The notes: generated by a model not told the origin, from the sequence alone. A DNA stretch of 64,000 nt from Paeniglutamicibacter psychrophenolicus (GCF_030812255.1 NZ_JAUSSH010000014.1:49581-113580), one strand, 5' to 3'. Shown: positions 26,866-37,315, counted from the first letter of the stretch. Made by a program: numbers and translations.

Positions 26866-28038
26866 GTGCCAGCAGCGCATGAAGAAGCCGGGGACCGGGC
26901 CGGCCGGAACGCCGGGGGGACCGAATCAACGCACCCGGGCCCGGACGGCGCCGACCACGGCCCGCTGCTGCACCGGTGGCCCGAACCGGCCCCCGGGACT
27001 GCACGGATGCGGCGCAACCGCGCGGTCGCCGGCTGGATCACGATGGTGCTGATCGCGGCCGCGACGCTGCTGCCGACCCACTTCGTGGTCGAATCCGCCG
27101 GCCCGGCGCTGAACACCATCGGGTCCGTCAACGGGACCAAGCTGTTGAGCATCAGCGGCGAGCAGACCTACCCGACCTCCGGCGCGCTGGACATGACCAC
27201 GGTGTACGTCCAAGGCGGGGGCCAGGCGCGGCTGCCGTTCTTCAACGTGCTCTGGGGTTGGATCGACCCGGCCCAGGACGTGGTCCCCGAGGAAACGGTG
27301 CTGCCGCGGGGCACCACCACATCCGAGCAGAGCGAACAGAACACCGTGATGATGGACGACTCGCAGCAGCTGTCCACCGCCGCTGCCCTGCACGAGCTGG
27401 ACATCCCCTTCTCCAGCCACCTGGGCGTCGTGGGATTCGCGACCCAGCAGAATTCCGGCGTGCTGAAGATCTCCGACCGGCTCGAAACCATCAACGGGCA
27501 CAAGATCACCGACCTGGATGCGCTCAAGAAGCAGCTCGATGCCGCCGGCGCGAAGCCCAGCGTCCTGGGGATCCTGCGCGACGGGAAGCGGGCCGACGTC
27601 ACGGTGTCCACCACCGAGGGGGCCGGGGGCCAGCGGCAGCTGGGGATCCTGCTCTCGGGCAGTTTCGACTTCCCGCTGGAGGCCAAGTTCGGGCTGGAGA
27701 ACGTTGGCGGTCCCAGCGCCGGGATGATGTTCGCCCTGGCCATCGTCGATACGCTCACCGAAGGCGAGATGACCGGGGGCAAGCACTTTGCCGGGACCGG
27801 GGCCATCACTGCCGACGGCAAAGTCGAGCCGATCGGCGGCATCGCGCAGAAGCTCGTCGGCGCCCGGGACCAGGGCGCGAGGTACTTCCTGGCCCCGGCG
27901 GAGAACTGCCCCGACGTGGTGGGCAGGATTCCCGACGGGCTCGATGTCATCAAGGTGGCCACGCTCTCCGAGGCACGCGCGGCGGTCGAGGGGATCGGCG
28001 CGGGCAAGGACCCGGGGTCCTTCCCCGGCTGCGGCTAA
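26866..28038 (+). CDS. Membrane-anchored PDZ / Lon-type (S16) serine protease, YlbL-like
   Basis: 390 residues. A charged, disordered cytoplasmic start is followed by one membrane helix (about residues 55-74, 'GWITMVLIAAATLLPTHFVV'), a PDZ domain ('VLKISDRLETINGHKITDLD') and a Lon-like catalytic domain. The catalytic Ser is in 'NVGGPSAGMMFALAIVD' and the Lys in 'GGIAQKLVGAR', the S16 Ser-Lys dyad. The domain faces outward. GTG 26866 is chosen because AAAGAGG lies five bases upstream. ATG 26851 is in frame but has no ribosome site. The order DUF2342, this gene, then UPF0182 matches mycobacterial Rv3195-Rv3193c as I recall it. Confidence 0.88.
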   Translation: MPAAHEEAGDRAGRNAGGTESTHPGPDGADHGPLLHRWPEPAPGTARMRRNRAVAGWITMVLIAAATLLPTHFVVESAGPALNTIGSVNGTKLLSISGEQTYPTSGALDMTTVYVQGGGQARLPFFNVLWGWIDPAQDVVPEETVLPRGTTTSEQSEQNTVMMDDSQQLSTAAALHELDIPFSSHLGVVGFATQQNSGVLKISDRLETINGHKITDLDALKKQLDAAGAKPSVLGILRDGKRADVTVSTTEGAGGQRQLGILLSGSFDFPLEAKFGLENVGGPSAGMMFALAIVDTLTEGEMTGGKHFAGTGAITADGKVEPIGGIAQKLVGARDQGARYFLAPAENCPDVVGRIPDGLDVIKVATLSEARAAVEGIGAGKDPGSFPGCG

Positions 28039-28227
28039 CGCCGGCGGTTCCCCCGTGCGGGGAACGGACGGGGCACCAACGGGGGCCGGATCACAATCGG
28101 CTCACATTTGTGCGACATCATCCTTTGGGGTGCCCCGCCGGGCGCCCATGCAAGGCAGAATAGAGAACAAAGACACACTTCCGGTGCGCTTTGTGCGCGC
28201 CAATCGTTCCAACGGTAGAGGTATAAA

Positions 28228-31200
28228 TTGAGTTTTGGCACCGGCAGCCCCTTCGGAGGGCCCCCACGGGGTCCCGAAGGACGTCCCGACCCGCAGCCGC
28301 ACCAGCGACGCCCATCCCCGCTGATGCCCACGATCATCGTGATCGGCATCCTCGTCGCCGTTTTCGTGTTCATCTCCAGCGTCTACGCGGATGTGCTGTG
28401 GTACAACCAGCTCGGCTTTGAACGCGTGTTCTGGACCGAGTACCTGTCCAAGGCGGCGATCTTCGTGGTCGCCTTCCTGCTCATGGGCTTCGCCACCTGG
28501 CTCTCCCTGCGCCTGGCCTACCGTTCGCGGCCGGTCTACGCCCCGGACGGGCAGCGCCAGGACAACATGTCCAAGTACCAGTCGCAGCTCGAGCCGATGC
28601 GCCGCCTGCTGATGATCGGCGTGCCGGTGGTGATCGGCATCTTTGCCGCCACCGCGGTCACCTCGCAGTGGAAGGAAGTGCTGCTCTTCTTCAACCAGGT
28701 CGACTTCGGTGAGGCCGATCCCCAGTTCGGCATGGACCTGGCCTTCTACATGTTCTCGCTGCCGTTCATCGGCCTGCTGACCGGCTACCTGATCTCCGTG
28801 GTGCTCATCGCCGGGATCGCCGGCCTGCTGACCCACTACCTCTACGGGGGCATCCGCATCGAGGAGCGCGGCGGCGTCGTCATCGGCAAGCCCGCCCGCA
28901 TGCACATCGCGGTCTTCGCCGTGGCCTTCCTGCTGCTGCAGGCCGTGAACTTCTGGGTCGACCGCTACTCGACGCTGCTCTCGCAAAACGGCCGCGTGGC
29001 CGGCGCCCTGTACACCGACGTGCACGCGGTCATCCCGACCAAGACGATCCTGGCGATCGCCGCCGTGCTGGTCGCGGTGACCTTCCTCGTCGGGGCCATC
29101 ATGGGCCGCTGGCGCCTGCCGATCATCGGCACCGCGATGCTGCTGGTGACGGTCATCGTCGCCGGGGGCATCTACCCGTTCATCGTGCAGCAGTACCAGG
29201 TCGTCCCGTCGGAAAAGACGCTGGAACGCGAATTCATCCAGAAGAACATCGAGATGACGCGCAAGGCCTACGGCCTGGACTCGGTCGAGGAAACCGCGTA
29301 CGACGTCCAGCTGAACCCGCAGAAGAACGCGTTGGCCAAGGACTCGGCAACGACCACCAACATCCGCCTGCTGGACCCGAACCTGGTCTCGGCCGCGTTC
29401 GACCAGCTGCAGCAGTTCCGCACGTACTACAAGTTCACCAAGACGCTGAACGTGGACCGCTACGAGATCGACGGCAAGACCGAGGACACCGTCATCGGCG
29501 TGCGCGAGCTCAACGTCGACCCGGGTGACACCTGGGTCAACCAGCACATCACCTACACCCACGGCTACGGCGTGGTCGCCGCCTATGGCAACCGCGTGGC
29601 AGCCGGCGGGCGCCCGGACTTCATGCTGTCGGGCATCCCGACCAACGGCGTGCTGGGCAACGACGACACCTACGAACCCCGGATCTACTTCGGCGAAACC
29701 TCACCCGACTACTCGATCGTCGGCGGCCCCGAGGACTGGGAGCCGCGCGAGCTTGACCGCCCGGCCTCCGGCTCGGGCAGCCAGGACACCCGCAACACCT
29801 TCGAGGGCGACGGAGGGCCCTCGGTGGGCAACTTCTTCAACCGCCTGGTCTACTCGCTGAAGTTCGCCTCCACGGACCTGTTGCTCTCGGATGCGATCAA
29901 CTCCGAGTCGCAGATCCTCTACGACCGCAACCCCAAGGATCGCGTCAAGAAGGTCGCACCGTACCTGACCGTGGACTCCAACGCCTACCCGGCGATCGTC
30001 GACGGGCGCGTGCAGTGGATCGTTGATGCCTACACGACCTCGAAGAACTACCCGTACTCCAAGCAGCAGGCACTGGACTCGGCGGTCACCGACTCGCTGA
30101 CCGGCGGGACCCGCGCGGTGGCCGCGACGGGACAGATCAACTACATCCGCAACTCGGTCAAGGCAACCGTGGATGCGTACGACGGGTCGGTCACGCTCTA
30201 CGCGTGGGAACCCGAGGAACCGCTGCTGCAGGCCTGGCAGAAGGTCTTCCCGACGAACATCAAGTCCTACAAGGACATGTCCGCCGAGCTGATGAGCCAC
30301 GTGCGCTACCCCGAGGACCTGTTCAAGGTCCAGCGCGAACTGCTGGCCACGTACCACGTGACCGATCCCGGCGGATTCTACGACTCCAACGATGCCTGGT
30401 CGGTCCCCTCCGACCCGACGCAGTCCAACGCGAGCGTCAAGCAGCCCCCGTACTACCTGTCGCTGAAGATGCCGAAGCAGGAGAAGGAAGCCTTCTCGCT
30501 GACCTCGACGTTCATCCCGCAGACCGCTCCCGGCGGCCAGCAGCGCAACGTGTTGTTCGGCTTCCTGGCGGCCGAGGCCGATGCCGGCACCAAGGCCGGA
30601 GTCAAGGGCGAGGGCTACGGCAAGCTCCGCCTGCTGGCCATCCCGCGTGAGCTCTCCGTGCCCGGCCCCGGCCAGGCACAGCAGAACTTCGACTCCAACG
30701 CCACGGTCTCGCAGGCGTTGAACCTGCTGCGCCAGGGCGCCTCGGAAGTGAAGAACGGCAACTTGCTCTCGCTGCCCGTGGGCGGCGGCATCCTCTATGT
30801 CCAGCCGGTCTACGTGCAGTCCTCCGGACAGACCTCGTACCCGACCCTGCGCAAGGTGCTCGTTGCCTTCGGCGACAAGGTCGGATTCGCGGACACCCTC
30901 GCCGAGGCCCTGGACCAGGTGTTCCAGGGGACCAGCGGCGCGGTCACCAGCGAAACCGGGACCGGAACCGGAGACGGCGACGAGGAGCCCGGAACACCTC
31001 CGGCCACGCAGACCGCAGAGCAGCAGCTCACCGATGCCCTGGGCGACGCCAACGCGGCGATCAAGGCCGGACAGGCCGCACTGGCCGAGGGCGACTTCGC
31101 CAAGTACGGCGCGGAGCAGACCAAGCTGCAGGATGCACTGGAACGCGCCACCGAGGCACAGGACGAATTGACGGGCGCCCCGGCTCCCACCGAGACCCCT

Positions 31201-31245
31201 GCGCCGTCCGAAACCCCGGCACCGTCCGAGTCCCCGGCGCCTTAA
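28228..31245 (+). CDS. UPF0182 family large membrane protein
   Basis: 1005 residues. After a short Pro-rich start come about seven membrane helices in residues 30-330 ('[20 protein letters not shown]' is the first). A large extracytoplasmic domain follows ('[18 protein letters not shown]', '[20 protein letters not shown]'). The tail is acidic, then Pro/Thr/Ser-rich ('[19 protein letters not shown]'), so it is probably surface-exposed. The family is present in most actinobacteria; its function is not established. TTG 28228 has AGAGG six bases upstream. It is 189 bases downstream of the S16 protease on the same strand. Confidence 0.9.
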   Translation: MSFGTGSPFGGPPRGPEGRPDPQPHQRRPSPLMPTIIVIGILVAVFVFISSVYADVLWYNQLGFERVFWTEYLSKAAIFVVAFLLMGFATWLSLRLAYRSRPVYAPDGQRQDNMSKYQSQLEPMRRLLMIGVPVVIGIFAATAVTSQWKEVLLFFNQVDFGEADPQFGMDLAFYMFSLPFIGLLTGYLISVVLIAGIAGLLTHYLYGGIRIEERGGVVIGKPARMHIAVFAVAFLLLQAVNFWVDRYSTLLSQNGRVAGALYTDVHAVIPTKTILAIAAVLVAVTFLVGAIMGRWRLPIIGTAMLLVTVIVAGGIYPFIVQQYQVVPSEKTLEREFIQKNIEMTRKAYGLDSVEETAYDVQLNPQKNALAKDSATTTNIRLLDPNLVSAAFDQLQQFRTYYKFTKTLNVDRYEIDGKTEDTVIGVRELNVDPGDTWVNQHITYTHGYGVVAAYGNRVAAGGRPDFMLSGIPTNGVLGNDDTYEPRIYFGETSPDYSIVGGPEDWEPRELDRPASGSGSQDTRNTFEGDGGPSVGNFFNRLVYSLKFASTDLLLSDAINSESQILYDRNPKDRVKKVAPYLTVDSNAYPAIVDGRVQWIVDAYTTSKNYPYSKQQALDSAVTDSLTGGTRAVAATGQINYIRNSVKATVDAYDGSVTLYAWEPEEPLLQAWQKVFPTNIKSYKDMSAELMSHVRYPEDLFKVQRELLATYHVTDPGGFYDSNDAWSVPSDPTQSNASVKQPPYYLSLKMPKQEKEAFSLTSTFIPQTAPGGQQRNVLFGFLAAEADAGTKAGVKGEGYGKLRLLAIPRELSVPGPGQAQQNFDSNATVSQALNLLRQGASEVKNGNLLSLPVGGGILYVQPVYVQSSGQTSYPTLRKVLVAFGDKVGFADTLAEALDQVFQGTSGAVTSETGTGTGDGDEEPGTPPATQTAEQQLTDALGDANAAIKAGQAALAEGDFAKYGAEQTKLQDALERATEAQDELTGAPAPTETPAPSETPAPSESPAP

Positions 31246-31267
31246 GGCACCGGCCACGGAGCAGTCC

Positions 31268-31304
31268 GGTGTCGCCCTGCCGGGCATGTGAGCAGGGCGA
31301 CACC
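31268..31304 (+). terminator. Terminator hairpin after the UPF0182 gene
   Basis: A perfect 13-bp stem, GGTGTCGCCCTGC/GCAGGGCGACACC, with an 11-base loop, 22 bases past the stop. Only a weak T-run follows. Confidence 0.6.
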
Positions 31305-31353
31305 GCCAGGATTTGCTCCGGCGCGGCCCCGTGCGCGATGATTGACATATCGC

Positions 31354-31427
<74 letters not shown>

Positions 31428-31433
31428 CGAAAG

Positions 31434-31475
31434 AAAGACCCCGACCGGGGAAATCCGGTCGGGGTCTTTCCTTGT
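31434..31475 (+). terminator. Terminator of initiator tRNA copy 1
   Basis: Stem AAAGACCCCGACCGG/CCGGTCGGGGTCTTT (15 bp, six-base loop), seven bases after the tRNA, followed by a T-rich end. Confidence 0.85.
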
Positions 31476-31677
31476 CTGCGCCCGGGGGCTGCGGGCTCCG
31501 GCCTGGGTGGTGGGAGGCGTCACGTTGGTAAATTTCGCTGAAGCCGCTTTTCGATGCAGCAATCCATTGAAGTTGGCGTGCGTCTCGGTGGCATTCGCCG
31601 GGGAAACGCGAAAAACCGACGAAACCACGGGTCGATTAGGCGTGACGCGGGGGCGCTGGTACTGTTGTATCTACCGA

Positions 31678-31751
<74 letters not shown>

Positions 31752-31755
31752 CAAA

Positions 31756-31800
31756 AAATGATCCGCGGTCCTGCTACAGGGGCCGCGGATCATTTGTCTT
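31756..31800 (+). terminator. Terminator of initiator tRNA copy 2
   Basis: Stem AAATGATCCGCGG/CCGCGGATCATTT (13 bp) with a 14-base loop, starting four bases after the tRNA, then TTTGTCTT. Confidence 0.85.
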
Positions 31801-32050
31801 GAGCGCACACAACCGGCCCGGATGCGGGCCGCGGGACACAACCGGGCACGCGCACGAAATGTCACCGAGGGCAGCCGGATGCGGGTGCCGTCGGTCCCCG
31901 GGTCCCTGCGCCGGGCCCCTTAAAATGCGGTGAAATGCCAATTGACCTGATATTTTGCCGTACACCCGGGCTGGCGTCATAGACTTGATCGGTAAGTTGT
32001 CGGCTTGGCATATGTCGAGCATTGTCGAGTCCATACGAGGTAAAGCCAAC

Positions 32051-33562
32051 ATGCCGAAGCAGCCAGCATCGAAAAAAGGTGTTCCGGCGAAGAATGCCGT
32101 TCCAGCTGACGCCGTGCGCCCAACGCCTGCCAAGGCCGCAGCTGCGGCAAACGGACCCGCGGCCGGGAAGACACCGCCGCCTGCCGGAACCACCAAGCCG
32201 GCTTCTGCCGTGAACAACGCACCCGCGTCGGCGAAATCGACAAACGGAACGCCCCGGTCGCCCGCGGCGGATACGAAGACGAAGCCAAGCCCGGCAACCT
32301 TCGGCAAGCCTGCCGGCTTTGTGGCGAAGCCCCCGAAGCCCGGAACCCCCGTTGCCGCCAAGCCCAAGCCGGAAAATGCCGCCCAGGCGACAAAGCCGGG
32401 CAACAAGGACCAGGTCCCCGCCCCGCAGGCCACAAGGACGCCGTCTCCGAAGACCGACGCGGCGCCCAAGCCCGGACCGATTGCTCCCGCCCAGGCGGAG
32501 AAGGGCAACGAGGCTCCGGCGCCCGCACCGAAGGCAAACGTGCCCTCGGCAAAGAGCGTCCCGGGTCCCAAGCCCCCGGCTCCGAAGCAGGCCCCAAAGG
32601 CCGCTGCACCCGGCCCGGTTGCTTCCCCCGCGCAGGGCAAGCCCGGCGCCCCGGCAACCAGCCAGGCCGCGTCCCCGGCAGCTCGTCCCGCAGCAGGCAA
32701 TAAGCAAGCCGGCACGGCACGGACGGGGGTCTTCGACGGCCCGGTGAAGAATCCGGCAGCCCGCGAGGAACCCGCAAAAAGCCCGTTCCAGGCCACAGCA
32801 TCGTCCGCGACAGAGGCGGCATCGCGCCCGGCGGCGGCCACACGGCCGGCCAAGGCCTCCGCGCTCAAGCCGGTCCCGGTGGAATCCGGGGCCGCCGCGC
32901 CGGAACCGCCAGCCACAGCAGCCTCCGACGCCGCAACCCCTGCAGCCGGCCCGGCCCGGGCACCGGATGCACCCGCGGAGGAACCGGAGGGCGCTTCCGC
33001 AACCGTGGCCGCACCCGATGCCGCGGGCCTGCCCCGGAACCGGGAAACCACCCCAACGGACAAGAAGATCCCGCAAACCGAGACCCCGGTTGCCGAGGAA
33101 CCCGCGGGGGAGCAGCCCACGGCTGTTGCCCGGGACGCGGCAGTGCCCTCCCCGGCGGCTGGAACGCCCCGGGGCGGCGCCTCCCGTGGCATCGTGGTTG
33201 CACTGATGGTCGTGTCGTTCATCCTCGAAGTTGCACTGCTCGGTGCGCTTGGAATTTGGGGCCTGGTGGTACTGCCGCTGAGCACCGCGATGTCACTGAT
33301 CGTCACCGTCGTGCCGTTGCTGGTCTTCTGGGCCGTCTTCATGTCGCCCAAGGCGAGCCTGCGCTTGCCCCAGCCCTACCACGCGATCCTGGCGCACCTG
33401 CTGTTTGCCACCGGTGCGGGGTTGCTGGCCGTCGCCGGACAACCGGTCCTGGCGGTGTGCATGGGAGTGCTGACCGCCATCAGCCTGGCGCTGACCGTTG
33501 CCGTCCGTGGCCAGAACGTGGCCGGCGGCAAGAAGGCCACCGGGCGCCGCGCCGCGCGCTAG
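32051..33562 (+). CDS. Ala/Pro/Lys-rich protein with C-terminal DUF2568-like membrane domain
   Basis: 503 residues. Residues 1 to about 375 are almost only Ala, Pro, Lys, Gly, Ser and Thr ('PAKAAAAANGPAAGKTPPPA') with no hydrophobic core, so the segment is disordered and basic, becoming acidic near residue 320. Residues about 378-495 carry four membrane helices ('GIVVALMVVSFILEVALLGA' is the first) and a loop 'WAVFMSPKASLRLPQPYHAI' that matches the YrdB/DUF2568 signature. ATG 32051 has GAGG about ten bases upstream; other in-frame starts at 31955 and 32012 have no ribosome site. The function is unknown. The 250 bases before it show nothing recognisable. Confidence 0.75.
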   Translation: MPKQPASKKGVPAKNAVPADAVRPTPAKAAAAANGPAAGKTPPPAGTTKPASAVNNAPASAKSTNGTPRSPAADTKTKPSPATFGKPAGFVAKPPKPGTPVAAKPKPENAAQATKPGNKDQVPAPQATRTPSPKTDAAPKPGPIAPAQAEKGNEAPAPAPKANVPSAKSVPGPKPPAPKQAPKAAAPGPVASPAQGKPGAPATSQAASPAARPAAGNKQAGTARTGVFDGPVKNPAAREEPAKSPFQATASSATEAASRPAAATRPAKASALKPVPVESGAAAPEPPATAASDAATPAAGPARAPDAPAEEPEGASATVAAPDAAGLPRNRETTPTDKKIPQTETPVAEEPAGEQPTAVARDAAVPSPAAGTPRGGASRGIVVALMVVSFILEVALLGALGIWGLVVLPLSTAMSLIVTVVPLLVFWAVFMSPKASLRLPQPYHAILAHLLFATGAGLLAVAGQPVLAVCMGVLTAISLALTVAVRGQNVAGGKKATGRRAAR

Positions 33563-33629
33563 GACGCCGCCGGCCGGTGCCGCATCCGGTGCCCGCCATT
33601 CGTGGGAATCGCCGGCCCCGACGTGCTGG

Positions 33630-34070
33630 CTAGGGCAGTACGGATGCCAGCAGTCCGCCGAGAAGCCCGGCAGCCAGTCCGGCACCAAGGGTCAGCCCGG
33701 TGTAGGACGCCGCCATCGCCCGGGCCCCGGAGCGCCACAGGGACACGGCCGCCACGATGAAAGTGCTCATGGTGCTCAGCCCCCCGCCGACGCCCAGCAC
33801 CAAGGCCAGGAGCAGCAGCCCCGGCCAGGAGTCCAGGTCGCCCGGGTGCCAGGCGATTCCGTGGCCCGCGGCCCATGCCGCGCCCCCGCCGACCAGCAGG
33901 CAAGCCAGGGTGTTTGCCAGCAGGATGCCCAGCGGAAAGATCCGGGTGCCCGCGGCGGCGCGTCGGTGCTGCGCGGCCGAGAGCAAGACATCCAGCAGGT
34001 AGCGCAGCAACGCCCCGAACGCCCCGGCCAGGGCAATGAGCAGGAAGCCGGCGGGGCCAAGTGCATTCAT
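33630..34070 (-). CDS. crcB: Fluoride channel Fluc/CrcB, subunit 1
   Basis: 146 residues, four membrane helices. The CrcB signature is 'GGLSTMSTFIVAA', equivalent to the conserved G-x-x-T-T-F-S-T-F turn, and 'GALLRYLLDVLL' holds the conserved N-terminal Arg. These proteins export fluoride as dual-topology dimers. The ATG at 34070 overlaps the stop of the preceding crcB by four bases. Confidence 0.9.
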   Translation of the reverse strand: MNALGPAGFLLIALAGAFGALLRYLLDVLLSAAQHRRAAAGTRIFPLGILLANTLACLLVGGGAAWAAGHGIAWHPGDLDSWPGLLLLALVLGVGGGLSTMSTFIVAAVSLWRSGARAMAASYTGLTLGAGLAAGLLGGLLASVLP

Positions 34071-34627
34071 GTGGTCCCGCCCGCGTCCGGGGTTCCGGGG
34101 TGCCGGGTGCCGGCCGCTGGCGCCGGACCCGGCGGTGCTCCGCGGTCCAGCACCCGTTCAACGACGGCCATGGCTGCCCAGGCCGCCGCCACGCACAGCA
34201 CCAGCGAGATCGCCAGATCCAGCACGGCGGCACCCGGGGCCGCGCCGAGGGCGAAGAGGACCAGGGCGGAGAACGTCGTGAAGGCGCCCAGGAAGCCGGT
34301 GCCGACGCCGGCGCGCAGCCAGCCTGGCCCGCGACCGGTCACCTGCCAGTAGCTGGTCAGTGCGCCCAGGGCGGCGGTGCCCGCGACATTGATGGCCAGG
34401 GTGGCGGCCGGGAAGCCGGGGCCGTCGGGGAACCACAGGCCCAGGCCGACCCGCAGGCCGGCACCGCACAGGCCTCCGACGGCGACCGCGGCCAGGTTCC
34501 GGCCGGTGATCCGCGGTCCGGGCCTTGGCGGGGTTGCCTGGGGCGGGATGGCGTTGGGCGTCGCGTCGCGGCACGGCCTTGCGCTGCCGTGGGCCCCTTG
34601 CCCGCCCGGTGTCTTCGGTTCGTCCAT
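34067..34627 (-). CDS. crcB: Fluoride channel Fluc/CrcB, subunit 2
   Basis: 186 residues: a hydrophilic start of about 40 residues, then a CrcB domain with 'GLCGAGLRVGLGLW' and the pore motif 'GFLGAFTTFSALVLFA'. The paired gene strongly suggests the heterodimeric form of the channel, as in other actinobacteria and Firmicutes. It follows the DtxR-type regulator by 22 bases in the hisN operon. I see no fluoride riboswitch. Confidence 0.9.
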   Translation of the reverse strand: MDEPKTPGGQGAHGSARPCRDATPNAIPPQATPPRPGPRITGRNLAAVAVGGLCGAGLRVGLGLWFPDGPGFPAATLAINVAGTAALGALTSYWQVTGRGPGWLRAGVGTGFLGAFTTFSALVLFALGAAPGAAVLDLAISLVLCVAAAWAAMAVVERVLDRGAPPGPAPAAGTRHPGTPDAGGTT

Positions 34628-34649
34628 TCCCGGCGCCCGGTACCGCTGC

Positions 34650-35291
34650 CTAGGTGTTGCTGGGCACGGGCAGCACCCACAGCATGGTCGCGTCGATCTC
34701 GCTGATCCGCGGATGCGGGAGCTCGATGGTGGCCCCCGGCCAGATGCCCAGCTCCGTGCACAGGCGCAGGAACGCGGGGTCCTCGTCGCTGATCCGGGAC
34801 ACGACGGCGGCGGTGGCCGCGCCGGCCGCCTGGAAGCGGTCAAGGCGGATCGCCGGGGGCATCGCCAGGGAGCCGTCGGGCCCGGGGATCGGGTCCCCGT
34901 GCGGGTCGGCGGCCGGGTGGCCCAGGCGTGCTGCCAGGGCCTCGATGAAGCGGGTGGAGACGGTGTGCTCGAGCTGCTCGGCCTCCTCGTGCACCTCGTC
35001 CCAGGCGTAGCCCAGCTCGTTGAGCAGGAAGGTTTCGATGAGCCGGTGCCGGCGCACCACGGACAGCGCGGCCAGGCGTCCGGCCTCGGTGAACGTGATG
35101 GCACCGTAGGGCGGGTGGACCAGCAGGTCCTTGCCGGCCAGCTTGGAGACCATCGAGGTCGCCGACGCCGGGGCCACGCCCAGCTGCGCGGCGATGTTCC
35201 CGGTGGTCACCGGGTCGTTCTCCCACTCGGTCAGCGCGTAGAGCGCCTTGAGGTAGTTTTCCTCGCTCGAGGTCAGCGGTGCCGGAAGCAT
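34650..35291 (-). CDS. DtxR/MntR-family metal-dependent repressor
   Basis: 213 residues. An N-terminal winged helix ('TTGNIAAQLGVAPASATSMV') is followed by a dimerisation and metal-binding domain ('RRHRLIETFLLNELGYAWDE', 'HEEAEQLEHTVS') and a C-terminal SH3-like domain. The spacing of His/Glu ligands fits an iron or manganese sensor; which metal is not decidable here. Its ATG shares one base with the hisN stop (TAATG), so it is translated with hisN. Its place between hisN and crcB is unusual. Confidence 0.88.
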   Translation of the reverse strand: MLPAPLTSSEENYLKALYALTEWENDPVTTGNIAAQLGVAPASATSMVSKLAGKDLLVHPPYGAITFTEAGRLAALSVVRRHRLIETFLLNELGYAWDEVHEEAEQLEHTVSTRFIEALAARLGHPAADPHGDPIPGPDGSLAMPPAIRLDRFQAAGAATAAVVSRISDEDPAFLRLCTELGIWPGATIELPHPRISEIDATMLWVLPVPSNT

Positions 35292-36091
35292 TAGCGGCCG
35301 GCGTTCAGGATTTCCAGTGCGGCGTCGTGGACCAGGGAATTGCTGGCCACGGCGTTGCCGCCGTTGCAGCCATCGACGCCCTCCACCGAGGTGAAGCGGC
35401 CCCCGGCCTCACGCACGATCGGCACCAGGGCGGCCATGTCGTAGAGGTTCAGTTCGGGCTCGGCGGCCAGGTCCACGGCGCCCTCGGCGACCATGCAGTA
35501 GGACCAGAAGTCCCCGTAGGCGCGGGTTCGCCACAGCGAATCGGTCAGCTCGATGAAGTTCTCGCGCTGCCCGCGTTCCTTCCAACCGGTCAGCGAGGAG
35601 TAGGACAGCGAGGCGTCCTCGAGCTTGGCCACCGAGGAGACCTTCAGCTTGTGGGCGCTGGCCATGGAGCGGCCGGTGTAGGCGCCCATGTCCTTTGCGG
35701 CCCACCAGCGGCGGTTCAGCGCCGGGGCGGAGACCAGCCCGACGACCGGCTCCCCGTCGTCGATCAGCGCGATCAGCGTGGCCCAGACCGGCACCCCGCG
35801 CACGAAGTTCTTGGTTCCGTCGATCGGGTCGATGACCCAGTGCCGGTTGGACTTGCCGGTGGTGCCGAATTCCTCGCCGGTGATCGCATCGCGGGGCCGG
35901 GCGCGGGAGATGTGCGAGCGGATGGCTTCCTCGGCCGCCTTGTCCGCGTCCGAGACCGGGGTCAAGTCCGGCTTGGTCTCCACGACCAGGTCGACGGCGT
36001 TGAAGCGCGAGAGGGTCAGGGCATCGACCGAGTCGGCGATGACGTGGGCCAGGCGCAGGTCATCGTTATAGGTCATCACGTCGGTGTTCAT
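35291..36091 (-). CDS. hisN: Histidinol-phosphatase HisN (inositol monophosphatase fold)
   Basis: 266 residues. The Mg-binding motifs of the family are present: 'GEEFG', '[19 protein letters not shown]' and the C-terminal '[20 protein letters not shown]'. In actinobacteria this IMPase-like protein removes the phosphate of L-histidinol phosphate in histidine synthesis. TAGGTT ends seven bases before ATG 36091, and there is no ribosome site, so the operon mRNA is probably leaderless. It is the first gene of hisN-dtxR-crcB-crcB. Confidence 0.87.
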   Translation of the reverse strand: MNTDVMTYNDDLRLAHVIADSVDALTLSRFNAVDLVVETKPDLTPVSDADKAAEEAIRSHISRARPRDAITGEEFGTTGKSNRHWVIDPIDGTKNFVRGVPVWATLIALIDDGEPVVGLVSAPALNRRWWAAKDMGAYTGRSMASAHKLKVSSVAKLEDASLSYSSLTGWKERGQRENFIELTDSLWRTRAYGDFWSYCMVAEGAVDLAAEPELNLYDMAALVPIVREAGGRFTSVEGVDGCNGGNAVASNSLVHDAALEILNAGR

Positions 36092-36098
36092 AGGCTTA

Positions 36099-36104
36099 AA
36101 CCTA
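36099..36104 (-). promoter_or_regulatory. -10 element of a leaderless promoter (hisN operon)
   Basis: TAGGTT on the minus strand, seven bases before ATG 36091. Confidence 0.55.
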
Positions 36105-36168
36105 TCCCACCGAGCCCCGCCCGCCTCGCAGGATGCCACCGGGGGCGGCCGCACCTGCGGCGAACGGC

Positions 36169-36202
36169 CGGTGCCCGGGCCCGGAGGGACGCCCGGGCAC
36201 CG
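36169..36202 (-). terminator. Terminator hairpin after aroA-rsgA
   Basis: A perfect 12-bp stem, CGGTGCCCGGGC/GCCCGGGCACCG, with a ten-base loop, five bases past the rsgA stop. It separates the aroA-rsgA operon from the hisN operon. There is no T-run. Confidence 0.6.
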
Positions 36203-36207
36203 CATGC

Positions 36208-37311
36208 TCAGGGCGCCCCGAGCTCCTTGGCCTCGGCGGTCTCGTCCTGGCCCAGCAGCCGGCGGTAGGACTCCAGCCGGGCAATGCCCACCGGACCGGC
36301 CTCCCCGGAGGCCACCCACGCATCCAGCGCGCACCTGGGCTCGGTGGCCTTGTGCGTGCAGCCGCGGGCGCACCGGTTGGCGACCGGAACCAGGTCGTCG
36401 AAGGCGTTGAGGATGTTCTCCGGGTCCACCAGCGCCAGCCCGAAAGAGCGGATGCCTGGGGTGTCGATGATCCACGAGCCGGCCGGGGCGTCGTCGATGC
36501 GCAGCGCCAGGGCCGAGGAGGAGGTGTGGCGCCCGCGCCCGGTGACGGCGTTGACGTTGCCGGTGGCCCGCTGGGCGCCGGTGAGCGCGTTGACCAGCGT
36601 GGACTTGCCCACGCCCGAGTGCCCGATGACCACCGAGACCTTCGAGGCGAGCATCTCGCGCAGTTCCTCCACCGGGGTGCCGGCCAGCCGGGCCGAGAGC
36701 CCGTCGGCGCTTCTGGCGTCGATGCCGGTGGCCGACTCGTCGGTGGTGCGCGAGACCACGATGTCGATGTCCAGGTGCCGGTAGTTCTCCAGGAACGGTT
36801 CCGGGTCCCGCACGTCGGCCTTGGTGATGCACAGCAGCGGGGCGATGCCCGCGTCGAAGGCCGCGACGATGGCACGGTCGATGAATCCGGTCCGCGGCTC
36901 CGGGTTGGCCGCGGCCACCACGATCACCAGCTGGTCGACGTTGGCCACCACGACGCGCTCGACCGGGTCGGTGTCGTCCGCGCTGCGGCGCAGCAAGGTG
37001 GAACGGTCTTGGATGCGCACCAGCCTGGCCAGGGTGTCCGGCTCCCCGGAGGTGTCGCCGACCAGGGCCACGAAGTCCCCGGGGACCACCGGGTTGCGGC
37101 GCAGCTCGCGGGCGCGGGCGGCGATCACGATCCGTTCCTCGGGGGTGTCCTCGTCGAGGATGGCGCGGTAGCGGCCGCGGTCCACCGTGATGATCCGCCC
37201 GATTCTAGCGTCCTCGTAGGCGGGGCGGTCCTTGGTGCGGGGTCGTGTGCCTTTTTTGTTGGGGCGGATGCGGACATCCGATTCGTCCCAGTCCCGTGTG
37301 CTGCGTGTCAT
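36208..37311 (-). CDS. rsgA: RsgA, 30S-maturation GTPase
   Basis: 367 residues with circularly permuted GTPase motifs: G4 'CITKADV' precedes G1 'GHSGVGKST', which precedes G3 'DTPG'. A C-terminal zinc knuckle is built from '[16 protein letters not shown]'. An OB-fold region precedes the GTPase. RsgA releases late assembly factors from the small subunit. Its ATG follows the aroA stop by four bases, an aroA-rsgA order also known in other actinobacteria. Confidence 0.93.
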   Translation of the reverse strand: MTRSTRDWDESDVRIRPNKKGTRPRTKDRPAYEDARIGRIITVDRGRYRAILDEDTPEERIVIAARARELRRNPVVPGDFVALVGDTSGEPDTLARLVRIQDRSTLLRRSADDTDPVERVVVANVDQLVIVVAAANPEPRTGFIDRAIVAAFDAGIAPLLCITKADVRDPEPFLENYRHLDIDIVVSRTTDESATGIDARSADGLSARLAGTPVEELREMLASKVSVVIGHSGVGKSTLVNALTGAQRATGNVNAVTGRGRHTSSSALALRIDDAPAGSWIIDTPGIRSFGLALVDPENILNAFDDLVPVANRCARGCTHKATEPRCALDAWVASGEAGPVGIARLESYRRLLGQDETAEAKELGAP

Positions 37312-37315
37312 GTGC

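Noticed and set aside
28102..29562. A 486-codon His/Asp/Gln-rich frame antisense to the UPF0182 gene
   Set aside because: Composition is the usual antisense shadow of a membrane-protein gene; the sense gene is well supported.
31342..31347. TTGACA as the -35 of tRNA copy 1
   Set aside because: It lies only six bases before the mature tRNA, leaving no space for a -10 and transcription start.
34060..35300. Fluoride (crcB) riboswitch
   Set aside because: The crcB genes are inside an operon with overlapping or closely spaced starts, and no room or motif for the aptamer is present.
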